NCBI GenBank assembly: GCA_021018815.1
Contig: JAITYX010000032.1
Location: 3,162,001 to 3,226,000, forward strand
DNA from: Talinum fruticosum
Taxonomy: Eukaryota; Streptophyta; Magnoliopsida; Caryophyllales; Talinaceae
Direction of reading: 5' to 3'
DNA: 64,000 nt
The notes beneath the pieces are model-generated. The model saw only the letters and a list, made by a program, of their open reading frames with translations. It was not told the origin of the DNA and did not search any database. This document shows positions 25,880-39,000 of this stretch, one piece after another (position 1 is the stretch's first letter; every line of letters begins with the position of its first letter). Position numbers and translations under genes: made by a program.

Positions 25880-25985
25880 AATCAAATCACACCACGTATC
25901 TGCGGGCCCCACTTTCATTTTGGAGAACATTATTGGACCAACAATAAGTAATTGGGCCTCACAAAATATATCCATAAGCCCAAAC
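25880..25985 (-). promoter_or_regulatory. FDM promoter with GGGCC/GCCCA motifs
   Basis: Upstream of the inferred FDM transcription start, GCGGGCCCCAC, TTGGGCCTCAC and AAGCCCAAAC lie within about 90 bp. Such site II-like elements are typical of constitutive plant promoters. The transcription start near 25790 is inferred from the CT-rich leader, not observed. Confidence 0.4.
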
Positions 25986-26968
25986 TCAACTTAATGGACT
26001 AGTCCAAGGAAAAAAGGCAGTTGGAAAAATCCACGTCCAGAGCTCTCATATAATTATAAACCGACAATGAGTAAAATCGATATTTCTGAATAAAACAAAA
26101 AGAGACATCGGTATACAAATTTTTCTTTCATTAAAACCGGTATACAAAATTATTGGGGAATGAGTAGTATACAGAATGAACTTTATACGACACGAAATCA
26201 AGATATAGCATATGGTGGGGACGAAAGGGCATATGCCAAATTTCGTCCAATGATATTGGAGAAAGGGGAAATAGAGGGTGGGGATGAATTTGTGAGTGAG
26301 TGAAGGAGGATGTGAAAGCATCTGTGTTTCCTTTTCAAGTATTTTGGCCAAAGCAAGGACGTGGACATCCATCGTGTTAGGAACTGTACACCCCACGACA
26401 CAAGGAGACAACGTTTTCTCGTGTGAATTCGGGCACTTCTCCAAACACACCCCCATTCATTCCCTCCCCTCTACCAAATATATCATTGACATTGTCATCC
26501 TGAATATTAATACCATCTTATTTTTAGCCTTCTTCTCCAGCCTCAAAAACCTCTTCTGTTTGACTTAATCAACTTTGATAAATATAAATTTTACCCGTTG
26601 AGGTAATCGACACTGTGAAAAGAATGAACACTGTGAAAGGAACAGTAATTTCAAATCTCTTTACATAGCCTTAATCAATTATCATGTACTATGTTCTCTG
26701 TCCCAACAAGGTTGCCAGAGAAAAGGAACCAAGAGAACTGTTTTGGCCAAGAAGCTCCCGTTGGACATCACAAGATATTTTCGACAAAGAGTAGGTTATA
26801 CCCTTAGAAACCCTATAGAATTACATTAGTTGAACAAGAGCTGTACATTCACCAACCAAAATACAAAGGGTAATTTTGGATCCCACTGGATGACTACAGA
26901 AGAACATAACCAAATACAAAAACTCTGCAAAACATAAAGGGATTTTGACAGCCATAGAGGCTTTCTGA
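25986..26968. other. Intergenic: FDM upstream and kinase 3' flank
   Basis: Contains the kinase 3' UTR (below 26968). The open frames at 26046-26568 on both strands have no recognisable domain. Nothing else seen. Confidence 0.5.
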
Positions 26969-29856
26969 TCATTTTTTCACCTGGGCGTGGAGTGGTGAAT
27001 TTAATGGTCTAGGATAAGATACAGCGGATTTTGATTCAGTAGATTTCGGTCTGTTGTTATTGCTGTTGTTATTCCCGTTCCTGTTGGCATAGGCATCAGC
27101 GCTTCGTCTCCTAGACCTAACTCCATTAATTGAACCACTACGTGCATTCCCAGCTTCATTGGAGGAATCCTGTAGCTGCTCTAACTCCTTCACTATGTCT
27201 TCCATTGTGGGCCTGAACTTGGACTCGGTCGAAAGGCATCGGTATGCAAGTGCCGATACCCTATAGGCCGTGTCCATAGTGTATTGACCCTCTAGGCGGT
27301 TATCTAGGATACGGAAAATCTTCCTCTTGTTCGTTAGGTAAGGTCGAGCCCATTCCACAAGGTTGTGCTCCCCAGACGGACGGTTCTTGTCCACCGCCCT
27401 TCTCCCGGATAACATCTCGAGGAGAACCACTCCAAAGCTATACACATCGCTCTTTGTAGTTAAGTGACCTGTAAGTAGGTAAACCAATTCAGGAATTATG
27501 GACAAAGAAAATTTTGAAATGTGGGAACACGGAAAAACTTGGTTATATTGGAAATACATTGACCAACCGAGTTGACCTATTTTCACCATCCATAAACAAC
27601 GACGACAACATTTGTAACAGTATCCCACCAAAGTGGGGCCTTGGGAAGTCTAGACGTAGGAAACTTTATCCTGGACACATAGGGAGGCAGTTTCTGAAGT
27701 ACCCACAAAAACATTTGAAACCAGATTGCAAAAAGAAATTCTGTTTCTTTTCCCCTACTTTAAAAGCATGGGAGGTGGCCCAATGGCCTTTGGAAATGAT
27801 ACTCATTACAAAAACAAATTGCCTATTCACACGATCCACTAGAAGTTAGAAGGAAAACACAAATAGTACAAGTTGAATCCGTAACAAAACTAAGTGATCA
27901 GAACTCCAGAAGTACGATGTTGACCTATTAAAGCATGGTTAAGGGAAAGATCAAAGATTAAAGATGTGTATAGCATCATCCAATAAGCTGAGACACTATT
28001 TCCAAAACTTTTAAGCTAAGTCAAGAATATGCCAACAAATGACTCATGATGATCATCATCATATACATACAGACAAGGCAAGGATGGGCAATATCTAAGA
28101 GACAATCATTCATGGGTGCCATATGCACAAATAGGACATGGGTTTATGCCATTATGTGACCACAAAATACATCCAAGGGGAAAGAATCTGGCATCCAACT
28201 TGTGGAAAAAAAGACGAGAAAGCCAGAGATAAGAAAAAGTGAATGTGAAATGGAGATGACGCATGTGCATCTAAAAATACCTGTGGCTAGATACTCTGGA
28301 GCTGCATATCCATAGGTACCCATCACTCGGGTTGATACATGACTTTTGTCACCAGTAGGCCCATCTTTGGCCAACCCGAAATCAGAAAGTTTAGCATTGT
28401 AGTTCTGTAATTTATAGTCAGAACAGGCATGTTAAACAGGAAGTTCTAGAGCATCTGATTGACTAAAAATGAATTCATTGTGATGAGCTGATGGTACTTA
28501 CTGAATCAAGGAGGACATTAGATGTCTTGAAATCCCTGTATATGACTTTTGTTTCGGCACTGTGAAGAAAAGCAAGCCCTTTTGCAGCTCCGAGAGCAAC
28601 CTTCATTCGGAGATTCCAAGAGAGAGGCTGGAAGTATGAACCTCCTGAAGTTCAATCATTCAGAAATCAGTGAACATGAAGAGTGGGGAGAGTACAAAAT
28701 TTACCACATCATAAATCAAGTTGAAGATAAAACAGGAAATATACTTCTGAACAGATGGTTCTCCAAGCTGCCCCGAGGCATGAATTCATAAACCAAAAGG
28801 CGGTGCTCATCTTCCAAGCAATATCCGAGCAATTTCACAAGGTGAGGATGATAGAGCTGCCCCAGGTAGTTCACCTCTGCCTGATTAACCAGAAACAGAA
28901 ACTGATAAGTTTATTGCACCTTTGGGTGACAAAAACTATCCAAAGTCGAGAATCTCTTATCAAAATTACGAGCCAATACACAGATTTGTAACTTTCAGAG
29001 CGATGAAACTCACCAACCATTCCCTGTGACCCTGAAGACTCTCTTGATTAAGACGTTTCACAGCAATCATCATGCCTGTCCCAGGCTTGGTGGCTGCAAA
29101 TGAATGCTCATCAATCCACCCCTTGAACACTGACCCAAAACCACCCTCACCTAACACACTATCAGGCCGGAAGTTCCTGGTAGCCGTCTTGAGCTCAGAG
29201 AAAGTGAAATTCTTCAAGTTAGAAGACTGCAGAATCTCACCCTCACTCCTTGGTGTTGGGGGCACTGATGAGAATTTACTACTGGCAATACTAGCACCAT
29301 CCGAGCTAACGTATTTTGAGTTCACCCCTAAACAGCAGCCAGTACAAAGTTGGAATCCCATTACGTTTTTGAAATGTCAAAATCAAAATTTGACGTAAAT
29401 TTGAATGATTATGATGAATAATGACATAGTTAAGTTTCAGAGACAGCACCTCCCTCAATTTCTAGATGTAAACATACAACAATATTGGGTTTTAACCTAA
29501 CTGATTCTTCCAGAAAACATAGCCAAAAATAGCAAATTTAATTTCTCAAATGGGGAATGAAGGCGAGAAAAAGGTGCAACTAACTGTAGCCTCCATTATT
29601 CCAACAAAAAGGGTAACAAATCAATTCCATATCTAGCCACAGAATACTCCATAGGTACACAAAAAGGCAGTGCAAAAAGAAATGCAAAAAACAGATCATG
29701 TATAATCAATCAATAATGGTACGTGACCTCAAAATTTCACACGAATTGCCCTGTGATTCGGCTACCAAAAACAAGCGAAGGAGGAGAAAGAAGTGGGCTT
29801 TTACCTGTGTGAGCGGGGCTCTCAGCCTTAATACGGGCACTAAGACAAACACCCAT
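26969..29856 (-). CDS. Receptor-like cytoplasmic kinase, RLCK-VII (APK1b/PBL-like)
   Basis: Six exons (minus strand): 29856-29805, 29327-29014, 28880-28745, 28644-28502, 28404-28281, 27468-26969; 422 residues, phases all consistent. The start [13 protein letters not shown] matches the family's N-terminal myristoylation (G2) and palmitoylation (C4) signal, so the protein should be membrane-tethered. Kinase motifs: [27 protein letters not shown] (RD type), SDFGLAKDG and activation segment [15 protein letters not shown], then [22 protein letters not shown]. The C-terminal tail is Asn/Ser/Arg-rich ([13 protein letters not shown]). Exon layout and sequence follow APK1b, and RLCK-VII members relay receptor-kinase signals, often in immunity. 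The substrate is not deducible. The frame is intact. Confidence 0.92.
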
Positions 29857-30073
29857 CAAGACCTAATGATTTTTTTCCACCAAGATCAATCAAAAACCCT
29901 CACAGCAAAAGGGTATGCAGATCAAATAGAACCCAAGGAGGCCTTCAACCCCAGATCCCCCGGCCAAATTCACCTGGATCAATCAAATATAATCACAGTA
30001 ATTAAAGCAGCAGTACCCACCAGATAACTTCTCATATACCACACAAGTGTTTGAAGAGAAATGAAGCATGAGA

Positions 30074-30124
30074 AGAAGAAGAAGAAGAAGAAGAAGAAGA
30101 AGAAGAAAGAAAGAAAGAAAGAAA
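30074..30124. repeat. (GAA)n(GAAA)n microsatellite
   Basis: AGA/GAA trinucleotide run followed by GAAA tetranucleotides, about 220 bp upstream of the kinase start codon on its non-template side, probably in its 5' leader or promoter. Confidence 0.9.
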
Positions 30125-30249
30125 GCTCGACGAGAGAAAAAGGTACAAAGATTGCATCTTTGAGAGCAAAAATAAGTAAAAGGAGACGCACCTGTTTGAC
30201 TGAAGGGGAGTTTAAGGGAAGAAGGGTTCAGTGATAGAGCTTCATAATT

Positions 30250-33200
30250 GGCGTCTCTGTGTAATGATCAGAGAACAGATAGCAGTTCGAGAGAGAGAGA
30301 GAGAGAGGCGAGAAGAGAGAGCAGAAGGGGGAAGTTGAGAAGCAAAAGCTAATTAATGGCGGGTTGGGGTTCCTCCCCCCTCTGCTTTTTTATTAAATCG
30401 AAAATTATAAATTAATTATATTTATGGCTATTATTATCTACCTCTAATGCTGTTTTAATTAATGATTTTTAATAAATTAGGGGATATTTGAGTAGTAATA
30501 TTATGAAATGAAATTAAGGAGGCCTTCGTCTATATCTCTGTGCGTACGACCCGATAAGCTTGAGAAGGCTGCTAATCAATCTGAGCCGTCGGATTTCATC
30601 CAAGATTCCGTTTGCTGGACAACTCCACTAAAAACAAAAAAATTTGAAAAATCCACATGCAAAGTTGGCAATGGCTCATTTCTTGTACTCAAGCAGCCGG
30701 CTGCCCCATTCCCTTATTTTTCAACATTTTTTTGCCCATACAACTAAAATCATTACCATTTTACTATTTCGTAATTATATACTTTCTCTATTTCTTAAAA
30801 TTTATCATTTAAATTAATTTTTTATTATAAGTAGAAGTGAGTGTAAGTTTTGGGTACCCTAAAATTATATCGAAACTAATTATATCATTTTGATTCCGAT
30901 TACCGAGTTGCAAGTAAATGCTACTAGTAGAACAAACATTCATTATTTTCTTCTATTTAATTTCTGTTCTAATTGATTTTTAACCATGATACTCGCCTCA
31001 CTGTAAAGGGTTTGAATACTTATAATTTTCTTAAGTATAGACAAATACATAACTTTTTATAAAACCACAATTCTCATCCATTAATGTCATTGAAATTATA
31101 AAATGACAGTGCATCGTAAAATGAAAAAAGTTAACTAAGGTATTATTAACTTATCCTTCAACAATGACCTCAAGGTCATTGACTAGCACTAATTGATCCA
31201 TATATAATTGATACTTTCAACACATCGATAATTTTACAAATATAAATTATAAATTACTATCTCTATTTCACAATACTTATTTTAAACTGTAAAAAAATAT
31301 TTAAAAAATATTAAATTTATGTTAAAAATTATAATATAATAAATATTTTAAAATAAAAAAATTAATTAAAGTAAAAGGTGTAATAAATCGTACAAAATAA
31401 TAATCTTTGTCTATTTTTAGTAGGCTCCTTTGAATTTAAAAAATAAAGAGGAGAAGTGAGGTGGGACAGTGATGCATGTAGGTAGGTTCAAATAAGTTGT
31501 ATTAAATTAATGAGCTGCCCAATAAATTATGCCGCGAGAACGATAATCACCATACAATTTGATGTCCCATTCAAAGTTGATAGAGAATTTATGCATCAAA
31601 TCAAATCACTATGCAAACACACTGCTCATCATCTCCCTCTTCTACTACAATAATATATCTTTTATGTTCTTTTATGTTCGTTTATGTTTTATGCTCATTT
31701 ATGTTCTTTTATGTTCGTTTATGTTTGTTTCTATTTATGTATGTTTTATATGTAAGTTTGAATATGCCCTTATTATATACCTAGAAATTTATATTCTCAT
31801 GACATATGTTAATAAATGACTAGGTGAAATAAAGAATTACGAGGGAGGGGGAAATTTGTAGGCAAAATATAATGATGTGACATCTCGCGAAGTATAAGCT
31901 TTCAAGTGAATATAAAAATTTGCATTCTCAGGTACATTAAGTTTTAAATTTGATTATACTTTATCAAATTTATTGTATTAATTTTATAGTATCATATTTC
32001 TTTTTGGTCATGAAAGAAAAATTGTTCTTTTTGATTCATTTTAATTGAAAAAATTAAACCATAATATGGATATGCAATATTTTGATAGTTTATGTAAAAG
32101 TACATAAAATTTGATATCAATGTTATTAGTGTTCTTTATTTATTTATTTATATTTATTAGTCAACCTCTTCTTTCACTTTCACATGTCAAATATCAAATG
32201 ACAAGTATATATTTAGAAAAGAATTTTTTTGTTATAAATGATAGGATTTCTAAATTTTTATTTATAAAAATTAAATATCGAATTATCAAAATTAATTTTT
32301 GTTGTAAGGTTAAATTTTTATTATTTATTAGAGAGAGAGAGAATAAGGGAAGAAATTAAAGCAAAACATGCCTCCCAAATGGCGACCCATACCCAACCAA
32401 AAGACGTTCTGGATCCGAGAGAGATTATGTGGCTAATGCTTTCTTTCGGGGAAACCTTAATACGATGACGTATTGCTTCGATGTTGCTCACGCTGGGGTC
32501 AATTATTTACGTGATCCTCATCAGAGCAAATCACAGTCGTCCACTCCGAGGACTTTTGACGTCATCCGTCAATGTTAATATTTTTCTAACAAAGAAAAGA
32601 GTGAAATTACTGAATTAGGGGGCTTTTTTGAAAAAAATTAGTAGGAGATTATCCGAATTTGACATGTGAATATTTAAGAAATGTATTATTCGTCGGCTGA
32701 GCATGTCTGCCAGGTGTCAGCGTCGCATAATCTGAACAAAGTGGGCCCCGTATAAGCCGAGCCGAATAGAAATGGCGCTGACTGTGAGTGAGCCTACAAT
32801 TGGGCCCGCTTCTCTTGGAAATTCCGTTGGTTCTTTTCTTCACCAATAAATAAATAAATAATAAAAATACGTTGGCTTGTGTGTTTGTGATTTAGTCCTT
32901 CCCTCTTCGGGAAATGTTTTTCTTTCACTCTACGGGCAATGTTCTTTTCAATGAAAATTATAGTAGTAAAAAGCCAAGACTTAAATTTTTGTGGAAAGAA
33001 AAAAATAGAGTGATTATTTAGGAATTGAAAGTAAAAAAATGGAAATAAATGAAACAGAATATGAAGTGGTTAAAAGAAGCCTAGTAGATTTATTAATTTT
33101 ACTATTTTTTAGTCATATTCAAGAAAATGAACTTTTGAGCGAATGAATAGGTGTTTAAATATCTTATACGTATTAGATTTTATCTCGCTAGTGGATAGTT

Positions 33201-36021
33201 GTTCAAATAAACGGTTAAATAAATATGTTCGATAGAAAAATAATATTCTTAACTTTTCATAAAGCATAAACTAATGCAAGAGTTAGTTGAAACACTTGTC
33301 TTATCGAACAGCTTTATTAGTATTTTGACATAGTTAAAACATTAAAAGTTACTCCAAACATTATTGTTGTATATGACCTTAATATAAATCATAAATATTT
33401 GTTATATTCGATAAAAAGAATAATTACTATATAAAAACTTGTTTTTTAATATAAATCACGCGGACATATTGTGATTTATGTGGAAAAAAGAAAGACATAT
33501 ATGTGGGAGTTGCGATTAATATGGATGGAATTAAAAATGAGTGGGTTACAACTACAATTAGGAAAATGTAGGTGGGATTAAGTAGATGAACACAGTAGCT
33601 TAAGTCAAAATGAGTGGTCATTAGTCGGCTTAGCTTTATTTATCGACAATCACCAAACTTTTTAGGTTGCCGTACATCACATGCTAATTATACCATTTTT
33701 TTTTTGAGGGGTTTGATTAGCATTTTGGCCAACGATGTGTGCCTTTTGCTTCTAAAAATTCACAGTAAAATTAACCGACATCTTTTGGGTTGCCTTTTTT
33801 TTTTTTTTTTTTCCTTCTTTTTAACCTCTTGAATAATCTTCAGTCACATCTGCTCAGTTTTAACAGAAAAGGAAAAAACAAATCTTTTGGGTCACTTCAA
33901 TTCAATAGGTATAGGATAGTAATACACCTCCCAAAAATATTTAATATTAATTTATTTGAGTTAAGCTTGACTTATTCAAACTTATTTTTTAAAAAATTGA
34001 AAAAGCATACTCTAATATAGTATTTTTTTAAAAAAAAGAAGCATAACCTAATACTAAAAGACATATTTCTGAACGTTCTTGTTGTTTTTATTTTTAAAAT
34101 AAATTATACTCCGTATTATTATTTAATTAGTTTAGAAAACCAAAGAAAAAGTACTTCATTTAGGGCATTAAATTAATTCCGGAAGCTCGAATCTCAAATT
34201 AGAAGCAACTTAATATATATTATAAAAAAAAAGCATTGGACAACAATTCACATAAACCCACGTAGAACACATTTGACATATTTAATTATTGTTGTAGCTT
34301 CTACTTTTATGCAATAATTCTAAACTTTTAAACCAAATAATCTCCTAATACTGTGTCATCATTCAAACAAAAATAATAAACTAATTTCATTTCGTATAGT
34401 CGTGGCATAAGCAACAACAATAATTATATTATAGGCGACAATAATCATCCATTACGTATATTCAGTTAGTTTTTGAATTTTTAAATTAAAATAAAATTAT
34501 ATTTTATGAGGATTTCAATATTTATATATTCTATTTTAAATTTAAATAAGTACGAACTGTATATGAAGGTAATTATTTTTTTCTAAACTAATACCGAGCG
34601 AAGACTATAGGAGTGAACTTTAGTCTTTAGGTCAGATTTTGCGATTTAATTATTTTACTTGCATTGGTGAAGAAACTTGTTCGATTTGGACACTAGAGTA
34701 GATACTCTAATCTTTTACCGAAGGCTAAGCCGAGATTGCGAGTTATTTCATCTGTTTGAAATTTCCGTGCAAGATTGTTCAAAGTATTAAAAATATCATA
34801 AAAAAGAAAGAAATGTATATATGTATATCAATTTGTATTCGTTCAAGAATTATCTTAACTGTGGATACCAACAAGTGTAGTAAGTAAAGATCTTAAAGTT
34901 ATTATCAGGGTTCTATGTTTAATTTCCGTTTGTATCAGTCTTTGTACCTTGTATGAACTTAAACGACAAATTACTTTATCGATGGTATATTTTGTATTTT
35001 TCACAAACCACTTGTTTAAAGACTATACTCTAAAAATTTAATTGTCGAACACCTTAGTATGAAATTAGTAAGTGTATTGATATTGTAAAACCACTCACCG
35101 CTACCTCAACAGCAAGCTGCAAGCTGAAAACACCGTAAATCTCATGATAGGGATATTTTATATATATTTAATATTCTAGTAAGGGAAAGGGTTAGACTTA
35201 ACTGTGACAGTGTCCAAAAGATGATATGATGCTACCAGAAGGGGCGTTTAAATGAAGTGTAGGAGCTTCATAATGAAGAAATTTGATGTGAGAATAAGAC
35301 GTGCTTAAAAATGATCGGTAGTGATTTGTTTAGGGCCCTTGTTGTTCTTGACTTGACTGGACAGGCATCAACTACAAGTAGTAGTAGTAGTGGTGGCCGA
35401 TTGCAATTATTTGGTTTTTGGTGTCATTTGTTGGGGGCTCAGCTTAAAGAAAGAGGGAGGGCCCTTGAAAAATGGGGAATGCAAGTTGCAACCTTAAAAT
35501 ATGAACATTGGCAAATTGTATTTGTCCCCATTCATCACCTCCTTTTGAGTTTTGGCTCTTTTGCTATCTCCCTTTTCATCTTTTTTCCTGCTGGGCCAGC
35601 ACAGGCAGGTCCCTCTGTCTGTCTATCTTTCTCTCATGGTTTCACCAGAAATATTCCCTATTAAATTTAAGAAAAGGGAAGAGAAATGGGATAAAAAAAA
35701 AAAACATACAGAATTCATTGGTAAAAAGAATGCATGATCACTTGGCCCATCCACACAAGTCAAAAGAAACAATGAACCACTTAATTAAGTGCTTTAATCA
35801 ACTTTAAATATTCACAAAATTCCACACCCAAAATGGAAAAATGGGGTTAGGGGAAGACAGGTGAGGAGAGGAGACTAACAGAGGACATACTATATCAAAA
35901 AGGTTAACAACTTACAGAGAAGTGAACTTATTCAGTCTGTCGTGTGGGTGTAGGCTGCACGGAAGAGAAAAATACCGAATGTATCGACCTGATAGAGAAC
36001 CCCTAGAATACAAGAATAGCG
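30250..36021. other. Long gene-poor intergenic region
   Basis: Promoter region of the kinase (to about 30350), then AT-rich sequence with degenerate MITE-like pieces (30775-31140 carries motifs similar to the element at 7155-7430), a TTTATGTTC repeat at 31665-31745 and a promoter-like island at 32380-32830 with GGGCCC motifs. The open frame at 35311-35664 (117 codons) has no recognisable domain. No gene can be supported. Confidence 0.55.
31665..31745. repeat. Short tandem repeat, TTTATGTTC(G/T)T unit
   Basis: About seven imperfect ~11-bp copies of TTTATGTTCGT/TTTATGTTCTT. This motif is common near the ends of some plant DNA transposons, but no element boundaries are visible here. Confidence 0.6.
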
Positions 36022-39000
36022 TCAGAATGACCCTCTGCCACCGTTTTGCAATGTAAGGTACGTAAATGAGGCTGCCCACTCTTGCTTAGAAGATTCTGGA
36101 ACCCTATTGACCCCATTTATCAAGGGTCTCCACGTCCCTTCATATATGTCTGTTAGCTCCCACTTCACTTTTGCTGGGATATCATCAAAATCAAAGTACT
36201 TGGCTAGTTCTTTTGCCTTGGCTTCTGCCTTCATGCGTTTTGGGGTCTGTGTTTGCGTCTGTAAACGCAAAACTAGGTCAGTCGATTTGTAAGGTGGTCA
36301 TCTGGCAGATTACGAAGGGGATAATATAATTGTATAAAGCCTTTAAAATATAATGCAGGGGATGGAACAGAAGATTTATGACCAACTAACCGTATTTTCA
36401 GCATCAGAATTCGTATTTTTCTTCTTTTTCTTGACCGAACCAGTTTCCAGGTAATAGAGCACCTCCTTCTTAGACCGAAACCGACGATTTGTCGCTGGAT
36501 CCAAATAATACTGTCACGAGTGAATGGAGAGTCAGCCACAAGTTTAGCGAATGGGAAATGGCATCATGGCCATTGAAGGAAACAGATTATTGCATATAGA
36601 AACCATGTGAAATTATCAGTAAAGCAGAGAGGAGACCAATATCTGGGATATGCACACTTTAGAAACAGGAATCAGAACTACAGTTTTTGAGAGGAAGCAG
36701 AAAATGCACGAAACACAATTCATATTTCAGAGAAGAGAAATGGTTTTGGTGAAAACAACAGCTAACAGGCGGATGGATGCAAACAGGTTTGCAGTGCAGG
36801 TGCACTCTGTTTTGCACGTGCATGCAAACACAACATTTTCATTTTCTTCTCCAACAATCCTTTTTTTTCTATTCCTTTTTTTTTTTGGGTAGGGGGTTGG
36901 GTGTTATCGAAGAGAAAAATTATCTCATGTATCTGTACTCCCTCTCTTTTTAGCTCTCCTTCCTTTTTCTGACTGGAGGATGGATGCAAATAGGTTTGCA
37001 GTGCAGATGCATTCTGTTTTGCACGTGCAACCAAACACAACATTTTCATTTTCTTCTCCAATAATCCTTTTTTTCTATTCTTTTTTTTGGGTAGGGGTTG
37101 GGTGTTATCCGAGAGAAAAATTATCTCAGGTATCTGTACTACCTCTCTTTTCAGCTTTCCTTCCTTTTCTGACTTATATTGTGCAACGATCAAAGATATA
37201 ATTCCATTTTCTAAGTTTTAACTTGATTTCATCCCTAAAAAGGTCAACTGCCCTGATGTGCACTCTTCTGAGCACTAAGCAAACACAAACAGGTCATGAA
37301 GCAGGGATCTTGGAACCCGTTCCAGAAAAAAATTTACAGGGTAAAGCTCAGAGCTTGTCCCGCACCTATGGCTACAAGATCAGGACACTTGCAGGTTTCA
37401 AAGCCTACATCTCCTAGCAACCGTGACTGCTAGGATATGTAGGCCAAGTACTACTTTTCATAGTAAATAGATGACGCATCCAAAGGCTATATAACTTGCT
37501 GCTTTCCAAGGGGTCTTAAAAGACTTGCCAGGAAGCCCATCTCACAGCAGCCAGGATAGCCCCTACAAATCACATATGGCTAAGAGAGTATCAATTTCCA
37601 CAAAGTTGTCCTTTGTGCTCGCTGTTTACACTTTACAGTGAAATGCATGGTTTACAAATGCTTTGGTTGCAGTGGATTCAGTAAACAGTTTATCATTAAG
37701 ATATCAATTATTATAACAAAGAAAGCATGGCTCTGAACCATATTAAAATAACTAGAATTGTTCCAACAGCCAATTCAATGAAAAGGAATGTTATCAGCAA
37801 GGCAGGTGCTCAGGTACTGATGAGGAAGGTGAAGGGAGGAATTCAGACAATGAAGTCCAAGACAACATCCCAATATCAATGTAGGACCTCGCCATGGAGG
37901 GCTTTGAGGAGGCCAAGATGTACCACAAATTGGCCCTCTGACATGACTATATGAGCTATCAGAGAGGGTGTTTCAGAAAGATCAATAAAACAAGTTCTGG
38001 CAAAAATTGTAAGTGACAGTAGCAGTGGTATGAATATGAACGAACTAGCAAATGCATGCAGGTGATTTTTATGTCAAAGATAATGCATCTGGCCTCAAAA
38101 TAGTCTGTTGCGTTTTTGTGACTTCTAATATCTAATCAACTCATGATCATTAACATTTAGCAGAAGTTCCCAACCTTCTGTTTCATATCTGCACTGTTGA
38201 AAAATCCCCCTTGTGAATACAATGCATATTTTCACTCAAAAACCCTAATGCTAAAGCTTTTTGAGTATATAACAGGCAATTCAACAACAACAACAACTCC
38301 CATTATGGGTCCCGCTTGCACGGGGTTTGGAGAGATACAAATGTACGCAGTCTTATCCCGTAAACATATGTACTTATAGAGAGACCGATTACAAATAACA
38401 GGCAATTCAATAACTATAAACAACCAAACAAGAAACAATCAGGAAAGAGGTGCTTATATATGGGTTTTGGGTTCTCTTTCCGGAGAAAAGTTTTTAAGTA
38501 TATGTTAAATGGCAAATACTTTTTTCCCAGTGTCCCACTGCTCCATCAAAGTATTCAGGTATTTTACCATGTTTCTTAAAAGTATGAGGTGCATTTTATA
38601 CCGCTATAAATCATAAGGCCATTGAGTAATGGAATTAAGATCCAAAATTTACAAGATGGTGGCAAGGAAGTATAGAGGAGGTATAAATTAGAGGGCTTAA
38701 AGGCTCAATTTACTCTTTTTCTTTTTTCCAGGTGAACAACAGACATGCACAAGATTTCTGAAATTTGGGTCCAATCACAACAACTCTCACAAGACAGGGG
38801 TAAGGCCCTCTAATTTTACTGGGTGCAACAATCCAAAATTTATACCGCAAGGTTAAAGCTGCTACATCTAAGATTCATACACTTTGTTTAGGCAGCATTA
38901 CAGCGTATGGATTTCAGGAATCAGTTTTAGTTGAGCAGAGCCGCTTGGAACACCCTCCCCTCCCCCAAAGAAAAAAAAACTGGGGGCTATTATGCACAAC

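Noticed and set aside
29072..29398. 108-codon plus-strand frame
   Set aside because: Antisense of kinase exon 2.
35311..35664. 117-codon plus-strand frame (MIGSDLFRALVVLDL...)
   Set aside because: Contains a poly-Ser run from a GTA repeat, no recognised family and no promoter context; kept as unsupported.
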